DNA of 64,000 nt from an uncultured Candidatus Saccharibacteria bacterium (GCA_948868795.1 CAQRDK010000002.1:1-64000); one strand, 5' to 3'. Shown: positions 46,126 to 54,769, counted from the first letter of the stretch. Notes: a model not told the origin generated them from the sequence alone. Translations and numbers: made by a program.

Positions 46126-46707
46126 ATGCCTCTCCCCAAGAAAATCAAAAAAGAAGACATCGTGAAAGCCGCGCTCGAGATTATCAAGACCGAAAATCTC
46201 GACGACCTCACCGCCCGCCGCCTTGCCGAGGCGCTAAATTGCTCGGTCCAGCCCATTTTCTACAATTTTGCGACTATGGACGAGCTGAAAGCTCTTGTCC
46301 TTGATACGATTTATCAGATTTACAAAAATTACATGGACTTCGGCGCCCAGCAGCCCCAGCCTTACAAAGGCATGGGCATCGCCTACGTCCGCTTTGCTCG
46401 CGACTACCCGAACTATTTCCGTATTATTTTCATGAGCAAAACCGATCTCACTGCTGAGGATTTTATCTCGAAAGACTCCGTTGGCCAGACCGTCCTGAAA
46501 CACGGTATGGCCTTTACGGGCCTCGATCGTGAAGCCCAGAAACAGTTTCATCTCAAGGTTTGGATTTTCACCCATGGTCTCGCTAGCCTAGTTGCGAGCG
46601 GCACCGCCCGACTCGACGACGTCGAAGTTGACGCCCTCCTCACTAATACCGTCCGCGAAATGATTATTGGTCACAAAACCCTAGAAAAGGAAACTCACCA
46701 TGCCTAA
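46126..46707 (+). CDS. TetR family transcriptional regulator
   Basis: The protein has 193 residues. The N-terminal helix-turn-helix (about 9-55) reads IVKAALEIIKTENLDDLTARRLAEALNCSVQPIFYNFATMDEL, with the TetR-type ARRLAEALNCS recognition part. The C-terminal domain is a helical ligand pocket and unlike any I can name. It has a GAAGGAG ribosome-binding site, and its stop overlaps the start of the ABC ATPase by eight bases. By position it represses the exporter until a ligand, possibly a toxic compound, binds. Confidence 0.9.
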   Translation: MPLPKKIKKEDIVKAALEIIKTENLDDLTARRLAEALNCSVQPIFYNFATMDELKALVLDTIYQIYKNYMDFGAQQPQPYKGMGIAYVRFARDYPNYFRIIFMSKTDLTAEDFISKDSVGQTVLKHGMAFTGLDREAQKQFHLKVWIFTHGLASLVASGTARLDDVEVDALLTNTVREMIIGHKTLEKETHHA

Positions 46708-47569
46708 AGCCGATAAAACCCCTAAAACCCCTAAAACCGCCACGTCTAAACCTATAAAGCCCACTAAAACGTCCGAATTGGCTGAGATTACAAAGAACGT
46801 CATCGAAGTTCGTCATCTGACGAAGACTTACAAAAATCCGAAGACCAAAAAGCCCTTGAAAGCCGTCGACGACCTTTCCTTCGACGTCAAAGAAGGCGAA
46901 ATCCTCGGCTTGCTCGGCCCGAACGGCTCCGGCAAGTCGACGACCATCAACTGTCTCCTTTCTCTCCTCAAGTTCGACAAGGGAACTATCAAAATCTTCG
47001 GTGAAACCATGTCCCCCTCCGCCTACGACCTGAAGCGTCAAATCGGCGTCGTTTTCCAAGAAGTTGCCGTCTTCGAAGAGCTCAAAGTTCAGGACAATAT
47101 CGACTTTTTCTGCGGTCTCTATATTAAAGATAAAACCGAGCGTAAAAAATGTGTCGATGACGCAATCAAACTCGTCGGCCTCGAAGATTTCCGCAAGTTC
47201 TACCCGAAGCAGCTTTCCGGCGGCCTTCTCCGCCGACTCAATATCGCTTGCGGCATCGCCCATCGTCCGAAACTCATTTTCCTCGATGAGCCGACCGTCG
47301 CCGTCGACCCGCAGAGCCGCCAGCACATCCTCGACAACATCGAAACCCTCCGCCGGAAGGGCACCACCGTCGTCTATACAACCCACTACATGGAAGAAGT
47401 CGAGCAACTCTGCGACCGCATCATCATCCTCGACAAGGGTAAGATTATCGCCTCCGGCACCAATGAAGAACTCAAGAAACTCGTCAAAAATAAGCCAGTC
47501 AAACAAGTCGCTGGCCCGACTTTGAACGACGTCTTTCTCGAACTCACCGGCAAGGAGCTTCGCGACTAA
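46700..47569 (+). CDS. ABC-2 transporter ATP-binding protein
   Basis: The protein has 289 residues. A Thr/Pro/Lys-rich N-terminal tail (1-30) precedes the ATPase: Walker A LGPNGSGKSTTINCL, Q-loop VVFQEVAVF, signature QLSGGLLRRLNIA (LSGG), Walker B LIFLDEPTVAVDP and the switch His in YTTHYMEE. The sequence is of the DrrA/NatA type that powers ABC-2 exporters. It overlaps tetR by eight bases and shares its last base with the first permease. Confidence 0.93.
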   Translation: MPKADKTPKTPKTATSKPIKPTKTSELAEITKNVIEVRHLTKTYKNPKTKKPLKAVDDLSFDVKEGEILGLLGPNGSGKSTTINCLLSLLKFDKGTIKIFGETMSPSAYDLKRQIGVVFQEVAVFEELKVQDNIDFFCGLYIKDKTERKKCVDDAIKLVGLEDFRKFYPKQLSGGLLRRLNIACGIAHRPKLIFLDEPTVAVDPQSRQHILDNIETLRRKGTTVVYTTHYMEEVEQLCDRIIILDKGKIIASGTNEELKKLVKNKPVKQVAGPTLNDVFLELTGKELRD

Positions 47570-48732
47570 TGTTCTGGCACAACTTCAAATACACCCTAAA
47601 AGTCGTCCTTCGTGACCACGCTCTCATCTTCTGGACTTTTGCCTTCCCGCTCATCCTCGCAACCTTCTTTTTCCTCGCCTTTTCTAATATCACTAGCAGT
47701 GAATCTCTCGATATTATCGACCTCGCCGTCGTCGATAATGAAGCCTGGAAGGATGACCAGATTTTCCGCCCTGCCCTCCAAGAACTCTCCAACGAATCCT
47801 CCGACGATCAACTCTTCAACACAAAATACGTTTCCCGCGCCGAGGCCGAACAGCTCCTCGAAAGCGATGAGATCACCGCCTTTCTCCTTCTTGAAGAACC
47901 CGCCCAGGATACCCAAAGCCCTGCTTCGCCGCCAGTCCCCACTATTTTCACTTCCAAGAGCAATATCGACTCCACTATCGTCCAATCCGTCGTCGAATCT
48001 ATCGCCGAACAAGCCTCAATCATCACGACCATTCTTCACGAAAACCCTGCCGCCCTTAAAGACCTCGCCAAGGCCGAGAAGGCCAACATCGTCGACCAGT
48101 CCAGCTCCAACCTCGACTACGTCATGATCGAATATTACACCTTGATTGCCATGATTTGCCTCTACGGCGGAATTATCGGTATGGTCGCCGTCAATCAACT
48201 TCTTGCCGATATGAGCATGAGCGGCCGCCGCATCGCAATTAGCCCCGCCCGAAAATCCGCCCTTGTCTTCGCGGCCCTCTGCGCCAGCTACCTCATCCAG
48301 CTCGTCGCCGTCGCCATCCTTTTCCTCTTCCTGATTTTTGTCCTCCATGTCGACTTCGGCACGCATCTTCCGCTGATTATTCTCCTTGCTCTAATTGGCA
48401 GCCTTGCCGGTCTTGCTCTTGGCGTCCTCCTCGCCGCCGCCATCAAAAGCACTGCAAACACAAAGGTCGGCCTCATCCTTGCTATCACGATGTTCGGTTG
48501 TTTTCTCGCCGGCATGATGGGAATTACCATGAAATATCTCGTCGATACGAACCTCCCGCTCCTGAACCGCCTCAATCCCGCCAATCTCATCACCGACGGC
48601 CTCTATTCGCTCTATTACTACGACACTTTCGATCGCTATTGGGGAAATATTATAACACTTGTTATTATATCACTTGTTATGATTAGTATCTCTGTTTACA
48701 GCCTCAGAAAGGAGCAATATGACCGTCTTTAA
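47569..48732 (+). CDS. ABC-2 type permease 1
   Basis: The protein has 387 residues. One N-terminal membrane helix (about 15-38), a large extracellular loop (about 40-175), and five C-terminal helices (about 185-380) give the usual ABC-2 (DrrB/YhgE-type) layout. It overlaps the second permease by 14 bases. An operator-like sequence lies inside the codons of its last helix (48651-48681). It probably forms a heterodimer with the second permease. Confidence 0.87.
   Translation: MFWHNFKYTLKVVLRDHALIFWTFAFPLILATFFFLAFSNITSSESLDIIDLAVVDNEAWKDDQIFRPALQELSNESSDDQLFNTKYVSRAEAEQLLESDEITAFLLLEEPAQDTQSPASPPVPTIFTSKSNIDSTIVQSVVESIAEQASIITTILHENPAALKDLAKAEKANIVDQSSSNLDYVMIEYYTLIAMICLYGGIIGMVAVNQLLADMSMSGRRIAISPARKSALVFAALCASYLIQLVAVAILFLFLIFVLHVDFGTHLPLIILLALIGSLAGLALGVLLAAAIKSTANTKVGLILAITMFGCFLAGMMGITMKYLVDTNLPLLNRLNPANLITDGLYSLYYYDTFDRYWGNIITLVIISLVMISISVYSLRKEQYDRL
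48651..48681. promoter_or_regulatory. Second operator-like site inside permease 1
   Basis: It matches the reverse complement of 46011-46041 at 29 of 31 positions. It encodes NIITLVIISLVMI-type residues of the last membrane helix of permease 1 and lies 38 bases before the start of permease 2. On the minus strand it contains TATAAT. Confidence 0.7.
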
Positions 48733-49882
48733 AGCCTTCCTCCGCATCCTCGCGCGCAATAAATGGGTGATTTTGATGTATTCTGCCATCCTTATCGTCT
48801 TCAGCGTCTTCAGTCTCCAAGCGAACGAGTCTACCGTCACCTTCGAAGCTGTCAAACCCGACCTTTGTATTATTAACCATGACGCCGAAGAGGGAATCAC
48901 GAAATCCCTCGTCGATTACCTCTCCGCGAATAATAATATCATCGACCTGCCCGCAGATGACCCTGATGCGATTAGCGACGCCCTCTTTTATCGCAAGATT
49001 AATTATCTCGTCGAAATCCCCGCCGGTTTCCGCGACGACTTTCTCGCCGGCCGAAACCCTGCTATTACGACCCGCAGTACGGGCGATTATAATGCCAGCC
49101 TCGCCGAAATGAACCTCACTCGCTTCCTTGATGTCGCGAACCAATATCTTGCTACTGCGGCTTCTTCTGGCACCCAAACCGTCGATGAATCTACCCTCAT
49201 CAAAAACCTTGAGACTACCCTTGCGACCGAAGTCGACGTCCAGCTCACCTCCGCCCTCGACACGACCAGCCTTGACCGCGCCGCCTTCTACTACAACTTC
49301 ATGAATTATCCTCTCCTTGTCGGCTGTATCTATATCGTCGCAACTGTCATGCTCAGCTTCCGCGACGAGAAAATCTCCCGCCGTATCGCCATGGGCGGCG
49401 TCACGCCCGAACACGTCAACCGCATCCTCCTTGCCGCGAATGCCCTTTTTGCGCTCGCTCTCTGGCTATCCTATGTCCTTATTAGCTTTGTCGTCGTCGG
49501 GCCCGTTATGTTCTCCCTCCACGGCCTCTGGCTTATTCTGAACTCCTTCGTTTTCACGCTCTGCGCCACCGCTCTCGCCTTTCTGATTGCGAATCTCTTA
49601 CGCAGTCGCAACGCTATCAATGGCATCACGAACGTCGTCGCCCTCGGCAGCAGCTTCCTCTGCGGTGCCTTCGTCCCGATCACCTGGCTCCCCGAAGGCG
49701 TTGTCGCCGTCGCCCACATCCTCCCGTCCTACTGGTATATCTCGGCCAACGACTTCATCACGACCCTCGAAACTTTCACCTTTGACTCTCTCCAGCCCGT
49801 CATCCTTCATCTCCTCGTCATCCTTGCCTTCACCACCCTCTTCACTGTCATCGCGAACCTCCTCTCGCATCGCCGCAAATAA
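48719..49882 (+). CDS. ABC-2 type permease 2
   Basis: The protein has 387 residues, the same length as permease 1, with the same order: one helix (about 13-33), a long extracellular loop and five helices from about 195 on (VGCIYIVATVMLSFRDEKI, then GSSFLCGAFVPITWLP). The two are weakly similar and probably arose by duplication. AAAGGAG lies five bases before the ATG inside permease 1. Together with the ATPase they form an exporter of an unknown compound, probably an antimicrobial or lipid. Confidence 0.87.
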   Translation: MTVFKAFLRILARNKWVILMYSAILIVFSVFSLQANESTVTFEAVKPDLCIINHDAEEGITKSLVDYLSANNNIIDLPADDPDAISDALFYRKINYLVEIPAGFRDDFLAGRNPAITTRSTGDYNASLAEMNLTRFLDVANQYLATAASSGTQTVDESTLIKNLETTLATEVDVQLTSALDTTSLDRAAFYYNFMNYPLLVGCIYIVATVMLSFRDEKISRRIAMGGVTPEHVNRILLAANALFALALWLSYVLISFVVVGPVMFSLHGLWLILNSFVFTLCATALAFLIANLLRSRNAINGITNVVALGSSFLCGAFVPITWLPEGVVAVAHILPSYWYISANDFITTLETFTFDSLQPVILHLLVILAFTTLFTVIANLLSHRRK

Positions 49883-49897
49883 TGCTATAATATCCCT

Positions 49898-50674
49898 ATG
49901 TCCACCTATCTTATCGACTCACATTGTCACCTCCACGACCAGGAATGGTTCACGCCCGACCAAGCCGAGCAGTTCCTTCAGGATGCTCATACTGCCGGCG
50001 TTGATCAGGTCATCGTCATCGGCACCGACCCCGAGGATTCCGCGACCGCCCAAGCCTTCGCCGCCGCCCATGAAAACGTCTTCTGTACTTACGGCATCCA
50101 CCCCGAATATGCCAACTCTCACCCCGAGCCGCCAATCGTCGACGCGCAAGCCCTCTCCGCTCTCATTCGTCCCTCTGAATCTAGCCCGAAGCTCGTCGCG
50201 ATCGGAGAAATCGGCCTCGACTATCATTACGAACCGTTCGACCGCGCCGCCCAGATTCGCCTCTTCGAGCAGATGCTCCAGCTCGCTCGCGACTTGCGGC
50301 TGCCTGTCTCCCTCCATATCCGCGAAGCCTTCGACGACGCGCTCCCGATTCTCGACAACTTTCCCGATGTCAAAGGCGTCGTCCATAGCTTCACCGGCTC
50401 GAAAAAGACCCTCAAGCAAGTTCTCGCCCGCGATTTTTACGTCGGCGTCAATGGCCTGATAACATATTCTACCTTGCCTTTACCTCCCCTCGAAAAAATG
50501 TTATTAGAAACCGACGCTCCCTTCTTGACGCCTGTGCCGTTCCGTGGTAAAATTAATACACCAGGATATGTCCGCAATATCGCGGCTTATCTCGCGGAAA
50601 AATTGGGTGTGGCAGAAGTTAATATCGCGGAGCAGACGACTAATAATGCAAAACAATTATTCCATCTTCAATGA
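49898..50674 (+). CDS. tatD: TatD family metal-dependent hydrolase
   Basis: The protein has 258 residues. The metal ligands lie in IDSHCHLHDQ (HxH), AIGEIGLDYHYE (Glu), PVSLHIREAFDD, VHSFTGSKK and LLETDAPFL (Asp). TatD enzymes are 3'-5' exonucleases or D-aminoacyl-tRNA deacylase-like hydrolases acting in DNA turnover. TATAAT lies six bases before the ATG. The next small gene overlaps its end by 29 bases. Confidence 0.92.
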   Translation: MSTYLIDSHCHLHDQEWFTPDQAEQFLQDAHTAGVDQVIVIGTDPEDSATAQAFAAAHENVFCTYGIHPEYANSHPEPPIVDAQALSALIRPSESSPKLVAIGEIGLDYHYEPFDRAAQIRLFEQMLQLARDLRLPVSLHIREAFDDALPILDNFPDVKGVVHSFTGSKKTLKQVLARDFYVGVNGLITYSTLPLPPLEKMLLETDAPFLTPVPFRGKINTPGYVRNIAAYLAEKLGVAEVNIAEQTTNNAKQLFHLQ

Positions 50675-50792
50675 TTATCCCGCCTACCTCCCTATCGAGG
50701 CGGAGGATTTTGATACTCCTGAATCCGTCGAATTATACAATGAAATCATGAACATTGCACAGGAGATTGCAACATGCCGTGCGTCTCTGTAA
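50646..50792 (+). CDS. Small acidic protein, 48 residues
   Basis: The start at 50646 (MQNNYSIFNDYPAYLPIEAE) overlaps the end of tatD by 29 bases; the longer frame from 50544 runs through tatD and is unlikely. The product is acidic and helical at the end (ESVELYNEIMNIAQEIATC). It overlaps the next gene by 19 bases, which suggests coupled translation. The next protein is extremely basic, so a pairing with this acidic one is possible but untested. Confidence 0.5.
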   Translation: MQNNYSIFNDYPAYLPIEAEDFDTPESVELYNEIMNIAQEIATCRASL

Positions 50793-51868
50793 GAAATAAT
50801 CATGCCCGCAAGGCAAGCGTCAAGGCAGCCAACATCGAGCGTAAAAACAACCGCAAAGCCGCCCAAGCTGCAAAAAAGCAACAGAAAGTTGCTACTGCTG
50901 AAGCTAAACTTCAGGCCCGTTCCGAGTCTCGTGTGGCGACCGCCCAAGCCAAAGCTCTGAAAGCGCAGGCTAAATCCGCCAAGCAGACTTCCAAAGCCGC
51001 CACCAAGACCGTTCGGCAGACCGCGAAAGCCACCAAAAAGGCTGCCAAAACCCGCCAGTCTCTCGAAAAACGTGTGCTCAAAAAACATCAATCTCACCGT
51101 GCTAAGACCAAATCCGCCCAAGCCAAAGCTCTGAAAGCGCAGGCTAAATCCGTCAAGCTTCAGACTCGCAAAGCCACTCAAGCCGCTGCCAAAACCGCCA
51201 AAACTCAAGCCAAAACTGCCGCCGCTGAGGAAAGAATTCAAGCTAAGGCCGCTCTAAAAACCGCCAAATCCACTGCGAAGCTCGCTAAAACCGCCGCCCG
51301 CGCCGAGAAAATCTCCAAAGTAAAAACTCAAATCAAAACTTCCGTCAAGTCGATTAAGCTCCCGAAACTTCCGAAGCCAACCCTCCCGAAGCTCAAAAAA
51401 TCCCCCAAAGCCGCCACCCCCCCAGTCCAAGACGCCTCTCGCGTCGCCAAAATCTCTGGCGTCGGCGTCCAAAATTCCCTCAAAATCAACCACGCCGCCC
51501 AAGATTATACTCCTGCCCCGAAGCCCCTTCGCCGCACCGCCTTCATGACGAAGGATGACCTTATCAACGCCGAATCTCGTCTCGGTAGCACGATTTTCGG
51601 TCCTATTCCCGCCGGCCATCGCCGCGAATTCTTCCACGACCAAGAAAACATCTGGATCTGGTTCGAAAGCTGGCACGACGAAACCGGCCGCCCGCACCAA
51701 CTCACCGTCCGCTACGAGGTCCGCACCTCTGGTGTCTACAAGAAAATCAGCGCCGGCGCCTACTTCAAACTTGCCGGCGACGAACTCGAAAACTTCCGCC
51801 GCGCCACCCACGCTTACCTGGGCCTCATCAAAAAATACCTCTACCCCCACGTCGCCACCGTCAAATAG
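50774..51868 (+). CDS. Histone-H1-like Lys/Ala-rich protein with C-terminal domain
   Basis: The protein has 364 residues. About 200 N-terminal residues are almost only A, K, Q, T, S and R. They contain an exact repeat QAKALKAQAK (at two places), AKTAKTQAKTAA and TAKSTAKLAKTAARAEK, followed by PKLPKPTLPKLKK. This resembles bacterial H1-like and AlgP-type DNA-binding tails. The last about 115 residues form a different, folded domain: FMTKDDLINAESRLG, GPIPAGHRREFFHDQ, NIWIWFESWHDETGRPHQLT and VYKKISAGAYFKLAGDE. I do not recognise that domain. A DNA- or RNA-binding role for the tail is an inference from its charge. Confidence 0.68.
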   Translation: MPCVSVRNNHARKASVKAANIERKNNRKAAQAAKKQQKVATAEAKLQARSESRVATAQAKALKAQAKSAKQTSKAATKTVRQTAKATKKAAKTRQSLEKRVLKKHQSHRAKTKSAQAKALKAQAKSVKLQTRKATQAAAKTAKTQAKTAAAEERIQAKAALKTAKSTAKLAKTAARAEKISKVKTQIKTSVKSIKLPKLPKPTLPKLKKSPKAATPPVQDASRVAKISGVGVQNSLKINHAAQDYTPAPKPLRRTAFMTKDDLINAESRLGSTIFGPIPAGHRREFFHDQENIWIWFESWHDETGRPHQLTVRYEVRTSGVYKKISAGAYFKLAGDELENFRRATHAYLGLIKKYLYPHVATVK

Positions 51869-51900
51869 CCCAGCTATTGAACTAGCGTAGAAGCTGAGAG

Positions 51901-51920
51901 AAGAAAAAGCTCGCTTTTTC
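51901..51920 (+). terminator. Terminator after the H1-like gene
   Basis: AGAAAAAGC and GCTTTTTCT form a hairpin ending in a T-run and a loop of TC. Confidence 0.7.
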
Positions 51921-51940
51921 TTCCGAAGCGCCACCCGCTA

Positions 51941-52002
51941 GCAATAGTTATGCCACTTTTTGTGACATAACTATTGACAAAAATACCAATCTGTGCTACA
52001 AT
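51941..52002 (+). promoter_or_regulatory. Promoter of the gene at 52121 with an overlapping perfect palindrome
   Basis: TTGACA (51974) and TACAAT (51997) have a 17-base spacer and extended TGTGC. CAATAGTTATG (51941) and CATAACTATTG (51966) are a perfect 11-bp inverted repeat, extended by CAC and GTG, whose right arm covers the start of the -35 box. It may be an operator or part of the upstream terminator. Confidence 0.7.
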
Positions 52003-52120
52003 GGAAGTATGGCTTACTGAATAACGAGCCGCCCCGCGCCTAGTTGCGCTAACAGGGGTGAACCTCGAAGCCATAAATCGAGAACCAAAAAATTCTGGTA
52101 CATTAGGAGGATTGAATGAC

Positions 52121-52768
52121 ATGGCAATTCGAATCAAGAAACGCAAGCGGTCGCTCGGCACACACCTCGACGAGTGGACCAAGTCCTTCAAGGGCATTCC
52201 GCTCTGGCTCGGTCGCATGACCAGTGGCTGGGTCTATCGAGAGGAGTTCATTGCCGCCCTCTGGGGCGAAATGGGCGAATATGAAGTCCGCTTTTCCATC
52301 ATTGTTGGTGGTTTCGGCTTCATCGCGCTCGCCATCGCGAACGCCTGGTTCCTGCCTGGAGCCGTTTTCCTGGTCAAAATCAAGTTCCTGCTCACCCTGG
52401 TCTTCCTGTTCATCGGCGTCCGCCAACTGAAAGATCTGAACGGTCCCATTTGGTGGGCTGATCGGTTCGCCACCCGTGCCTTGAGCAGCTACAACCAGAC
52501 CGGTCGCTTCAAGCGGTACGAACGCTACAGCGCCTTTGCCAAGAGTCACACCCAGACCGCCTTCCCGCTGCGCCTGGACGAAGTTGCCTTTCTCTGCGAG
52601 CTGTATCACCAGTATATGACTGGCACCGTGACGGTCGATGCTCTCTGTGAGCTTCGCACCTACGCTCCGCAAGAGGTAGAATTCTTCTACCGGGTCATGG
52701 GGTTCGCTCCGAGCGATCCCCGCTTCCCGCCTCAATACCTCGGGCAGCCCATCGCGGCCCGTCAGTAA
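52121..52768 (+). CDS. Membrane protein with a two-helix segment, unknown
   Basis: The protein has 215 residues from the ATG at 52121, ten bases after AGGAGG. A basic N-terminus (AIRIKKRKRSLG) and two membrane helices (about 61-78 and 85-103) precede a soluble part with RYSAFAKSHTQTAFPLRLDEV and FLCELYHQYMTGTVTVDALCEL. I recognise no family. Codon use has more CTG than the housekeeping genes, and the long leader plus strong ribosome-binding site are shared with the genes at 43062 and 62225. Confidence 0.6.
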   Translation: MAIRIKKRKRSLGTHLDEWTKSFKGIPLWLGRMTSGWVYREEFIAALWGEMGEYEVRFSIIVGGFGFIALAIANAWFLPGAVFLVKIKFLLTLVFLFIGVRQLKDLNGPIWWADRFATRALSSYNQTGRFKRYERYSAFAKSHTQTAFPLRLDEVAFLCELYHQYMTGTVTVDALCELRTYAPQEVEFFYRVMGFAPSDPRFPPQYLGQPIAARQ

Positions 52769-52780
52769 CTCACCTCCAGC

Positions 52781-52815
52781 ATACCTCCGATCCCGCAAGG
52801 GAACGGGGGTATTTT
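52781..52815 (+). terminator. Terminator
   Basis: ATACC.CCG and CGG.GGTAT arms around GATCCCGCAAGGGAA are followed by ATTTTC. Confidence 0.75.
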
Positions 52816-52883
52816 CTTGCCGCTTTTTCTTATTTGTGTACAAAGTTCCGCACAAGCCACAATTTCCGTGCTATAATAAAAAT

Positions 52884-53020
52884 GCTTAATCCTATTATTG
52901 GTATTTTTTCATATGAAACTCCAACTTATTGATGGCATCACGACTGCCAGTGGTTGGTGTTTCGAAAGAGCACGCTCACCGGTAATAGGATTAAGCACCT
53001 GTCGTGGTGCCATTTTTATT
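52884..53020 (+). ncRNA. Structured leader RNA of FISUMP cassette 3, ending in a terminator
   Basis: The promoter is the extended -10 TGCTATAAT (TATAAT at 52872), so the RNA starts at its closing stem. GCTTAATCCTATTA (52884-52897) pairs perfectly with TAATAGGATTAAGC (52983-52996). Inside, GGCA/TGCC and CCAAC/GTTGG form nested hairpins. GCACC-TGTCGT-GGTGC (52995-53010) with ATTTTTATT is an intrinsic terminator that shares two bases with the closing stem, as at 25403. A second GCACC at 53040-53044 could compete for GGTGC. The architecture equals that of 25258-25429 while the stem sequences differ, which is evidence for conserved structure. Confidence 0.65.
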
Positions 53021-53078
53021 ACATTCACTTTCCCAAAAAGCACCCGGCAATCATCTATAAATCAAAAGGAGGGCCGTG

Positions 53079-54530
53079 ATGCTAAAACGCCAAGATATAA
53101 AACTTAACTCTTCTGGAAAAGTAAGTTGTCTACTTCTATTATTGCTAGCTTTTCTTATGATAAACCCAATCACGACTCCCGCTAGTGCGTTAGAAGCCGA
53201 GGAGGACGCTAATTACGACGGCCAAATCTCCACGCAAGCCGATTCTGGCGTCGCAATCTCGTTCACTCCTTCTTCCGGCTCAGCTTCGCTCACGCCAACA
53301 ACCTCTGATGGTGCTTCAGCGAAGATAAACGTTTCCGCAAATATCAAGATTGCTAGCACCGGTGGTTATACAATTTATCTTGGCGCTAACAACTCTGCTC
53401 TGACTGGCGCAGCTAGTAAACAAACTATCCCCGCCGCCACTACCGCCACAACTTTCGCTAACATGAAGACGAATACTTGGGGCTATGCCTATGCCGAAGG
53501 CTCCAGCGTTCCAGATACCGCAACTTATTCCGCCCTCCCGCAAGGGCAAGGAACTAGCCTAGAAAGTAAAAGTGGCAATCAAACTAACGTCAATAAAACC
53601 TATGCTATTAGCTTTGCCACAAAAATCGGAAACGATAAACCGGCAGATGTCTATTCCAACCAAGCAACGTTGAGTGTGACGAGTAGCCCATTACAGGTTA
53701 CATGGGATACCATGACGGAAATGCAACAAATGACAACAGCAATTTGCGATAGTGTCTCGACGCCGTCTACTAGTATTACTGATGTTCCATCGAAACAGCT
53801 TAAGGATACCCGTGATGGCAAATATTACTGGGTTAGTAAGTTGGCGGATGGTCGCTGTTGGATGACGCAGAACCTGGACCTGGACTTGTCAACTTCAAAA
53901 ACTTTGACGTCGAATGATTCGGATGTTGCTAGCTGGACACCGGAGTATACAACGGCAACAACCGCATCTGATTCAACGATTCTTCTAGACAACTCTGGCC
54001 AGCGTTCTTGGTCGCTTGGTAACTATCGTATTACCAACCCGACAGTATCTTCGAATTGTGGCTACCCTAAAAACAATGTGTCGCAATGCACGAGTCAATT
54101 TACGGCCTATAACACTCCGACTACAGCTAACAGCGACGCCAATGCTCATTATATTATAGGAAATCATTATCAGTGGAGTGCTGCTACGGCCGGCGCGAAT
54201 GGCTCAATCTGTCCGAAGGGTTGGCAGTTGCCAGAATCAAGTTCTACTGCGGCAGGAACTTTTGGAGGTCTAGTAAACACTTACTCAATTAAAACCAGCG
54301 TGACGAAATTGACATCCGCCCCACTATATTTCGTTAGAGGCGGATATGTTAGCCAAACTAGTAGTGGGCTCTTTATGAACGCTGGTAGTGCTGGACACTA
54401 TTGGTCGTCCACTCCGAACACCAATGGCAAAAATGCTTATAGCTCTTCTTTTTATAATGCCGATGGGGTAAGTTCAGTAGTGACTACTGAGCGGTCCGTC
54501 GGCTACTCCGTCCGTTGCGTCGCTCGCTAA
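53079..54530 (+). CDS. Secreted FISUMP-domain surface protein
   Basis: The protein has 483 residues from the ATG at 53079, six bases after AGGAGG. The first codons LKRQDIKLN match the start of the 25485 protein, and the DNA around the start is identical over almost 30 bases. A signal segment (about 13-38) precedes an NTWGY-type domain (about 45-210, TNTWGYAYAEG and GNDKPADVYSNQATLSVTS). The FISUMP domain (about 215-483) has GKYYWVSKLADGRCWMTQNL, SICPKGWQLP, YFVRGG, YWSSTP and YSVRCVAR. It lacks the Ser/Tyr-rich N-terminal insert of the 25485 protein. Cassette context as there. Confidence 0.85.
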   Translation: MLKRQDIKLNSSGKVSCLLLLLLAFLMINPITTPASALEAEEDANYDGQISTQADSGVAISFTPSSGSASLTPTTSDGASAKINVSANIKIASTGGYTIYLGANNSALTGAASKQTIPAATTATTFANMKTNTWGYAYAEGSSVPDTATYSALPQGQGTSLESKSGNQTNVNKTYAISFATKIGNDKPADVYSNQATLSVTSSPLQVTWDTMTEMQQMTTAICDSVSTPSTSITDVPSKQLKDTRDGKYYWVSKLADGRCWMTQNLDLDLSTSKTLTSNDSDVASWTPEYTTATTASDSTILLDNSGQRSWSLGNYRITNPTVSSNCGYPKNNVSQCTSQFTAYNTPTTANSDANAHYIIGNHYQWSAATAGANGSICPKGWQLPESSSTAAGTFGGLVNTYSIKTSVTKLTSAPLYFVRGGYVSQTSSGLFMNAGSAGHYWSSTPNTNGKNAYSSSFYNADGVSSVVTTERSVGYSVRCVAR

Positions 54531-54559
54531 ATCCTAGCTGCACTTCACCCGCATCCTTA

Positions 54560-54729
54560 CTCCGCCCCAGCCGCCGCAACCGCCAAATAAGTACACACAA
54601 TATAATATATACGATATAGCACATACTTATTCCTTTTTTACAATAAACAATATCGCGATATTAATAACTAATAAGTCTACCCAACAGACTTAAACAACTT
54701 ATTTGGCGGTTGCGGCGGCTGGGGCGGAG
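54560..54729. repeat. Palindromic element, copy 3 (perfect ends)
   Basis: Here the terminal inverted repeat is perfect over 33 bp: it starts CTCCGCCCCAGCCGCCGCAA and runs into CCGCCAAATAAGT, mirrored at the right end by ACTTATTTGGCGG and so on. The centre again has ATATCGCGATAT and the AAGTCT/AGACTT hairpin. It lies 30 bases after the FISUMP stop. Similarity to copy 2 continues into GGCGGAGAAC and GGGAACTATA (to about 54762). Confidence 0.85.
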
Positions 54730-54769
54730 AACCAAAATAGCGAAAAAGAAGGGAACTATAAAAACGCAA

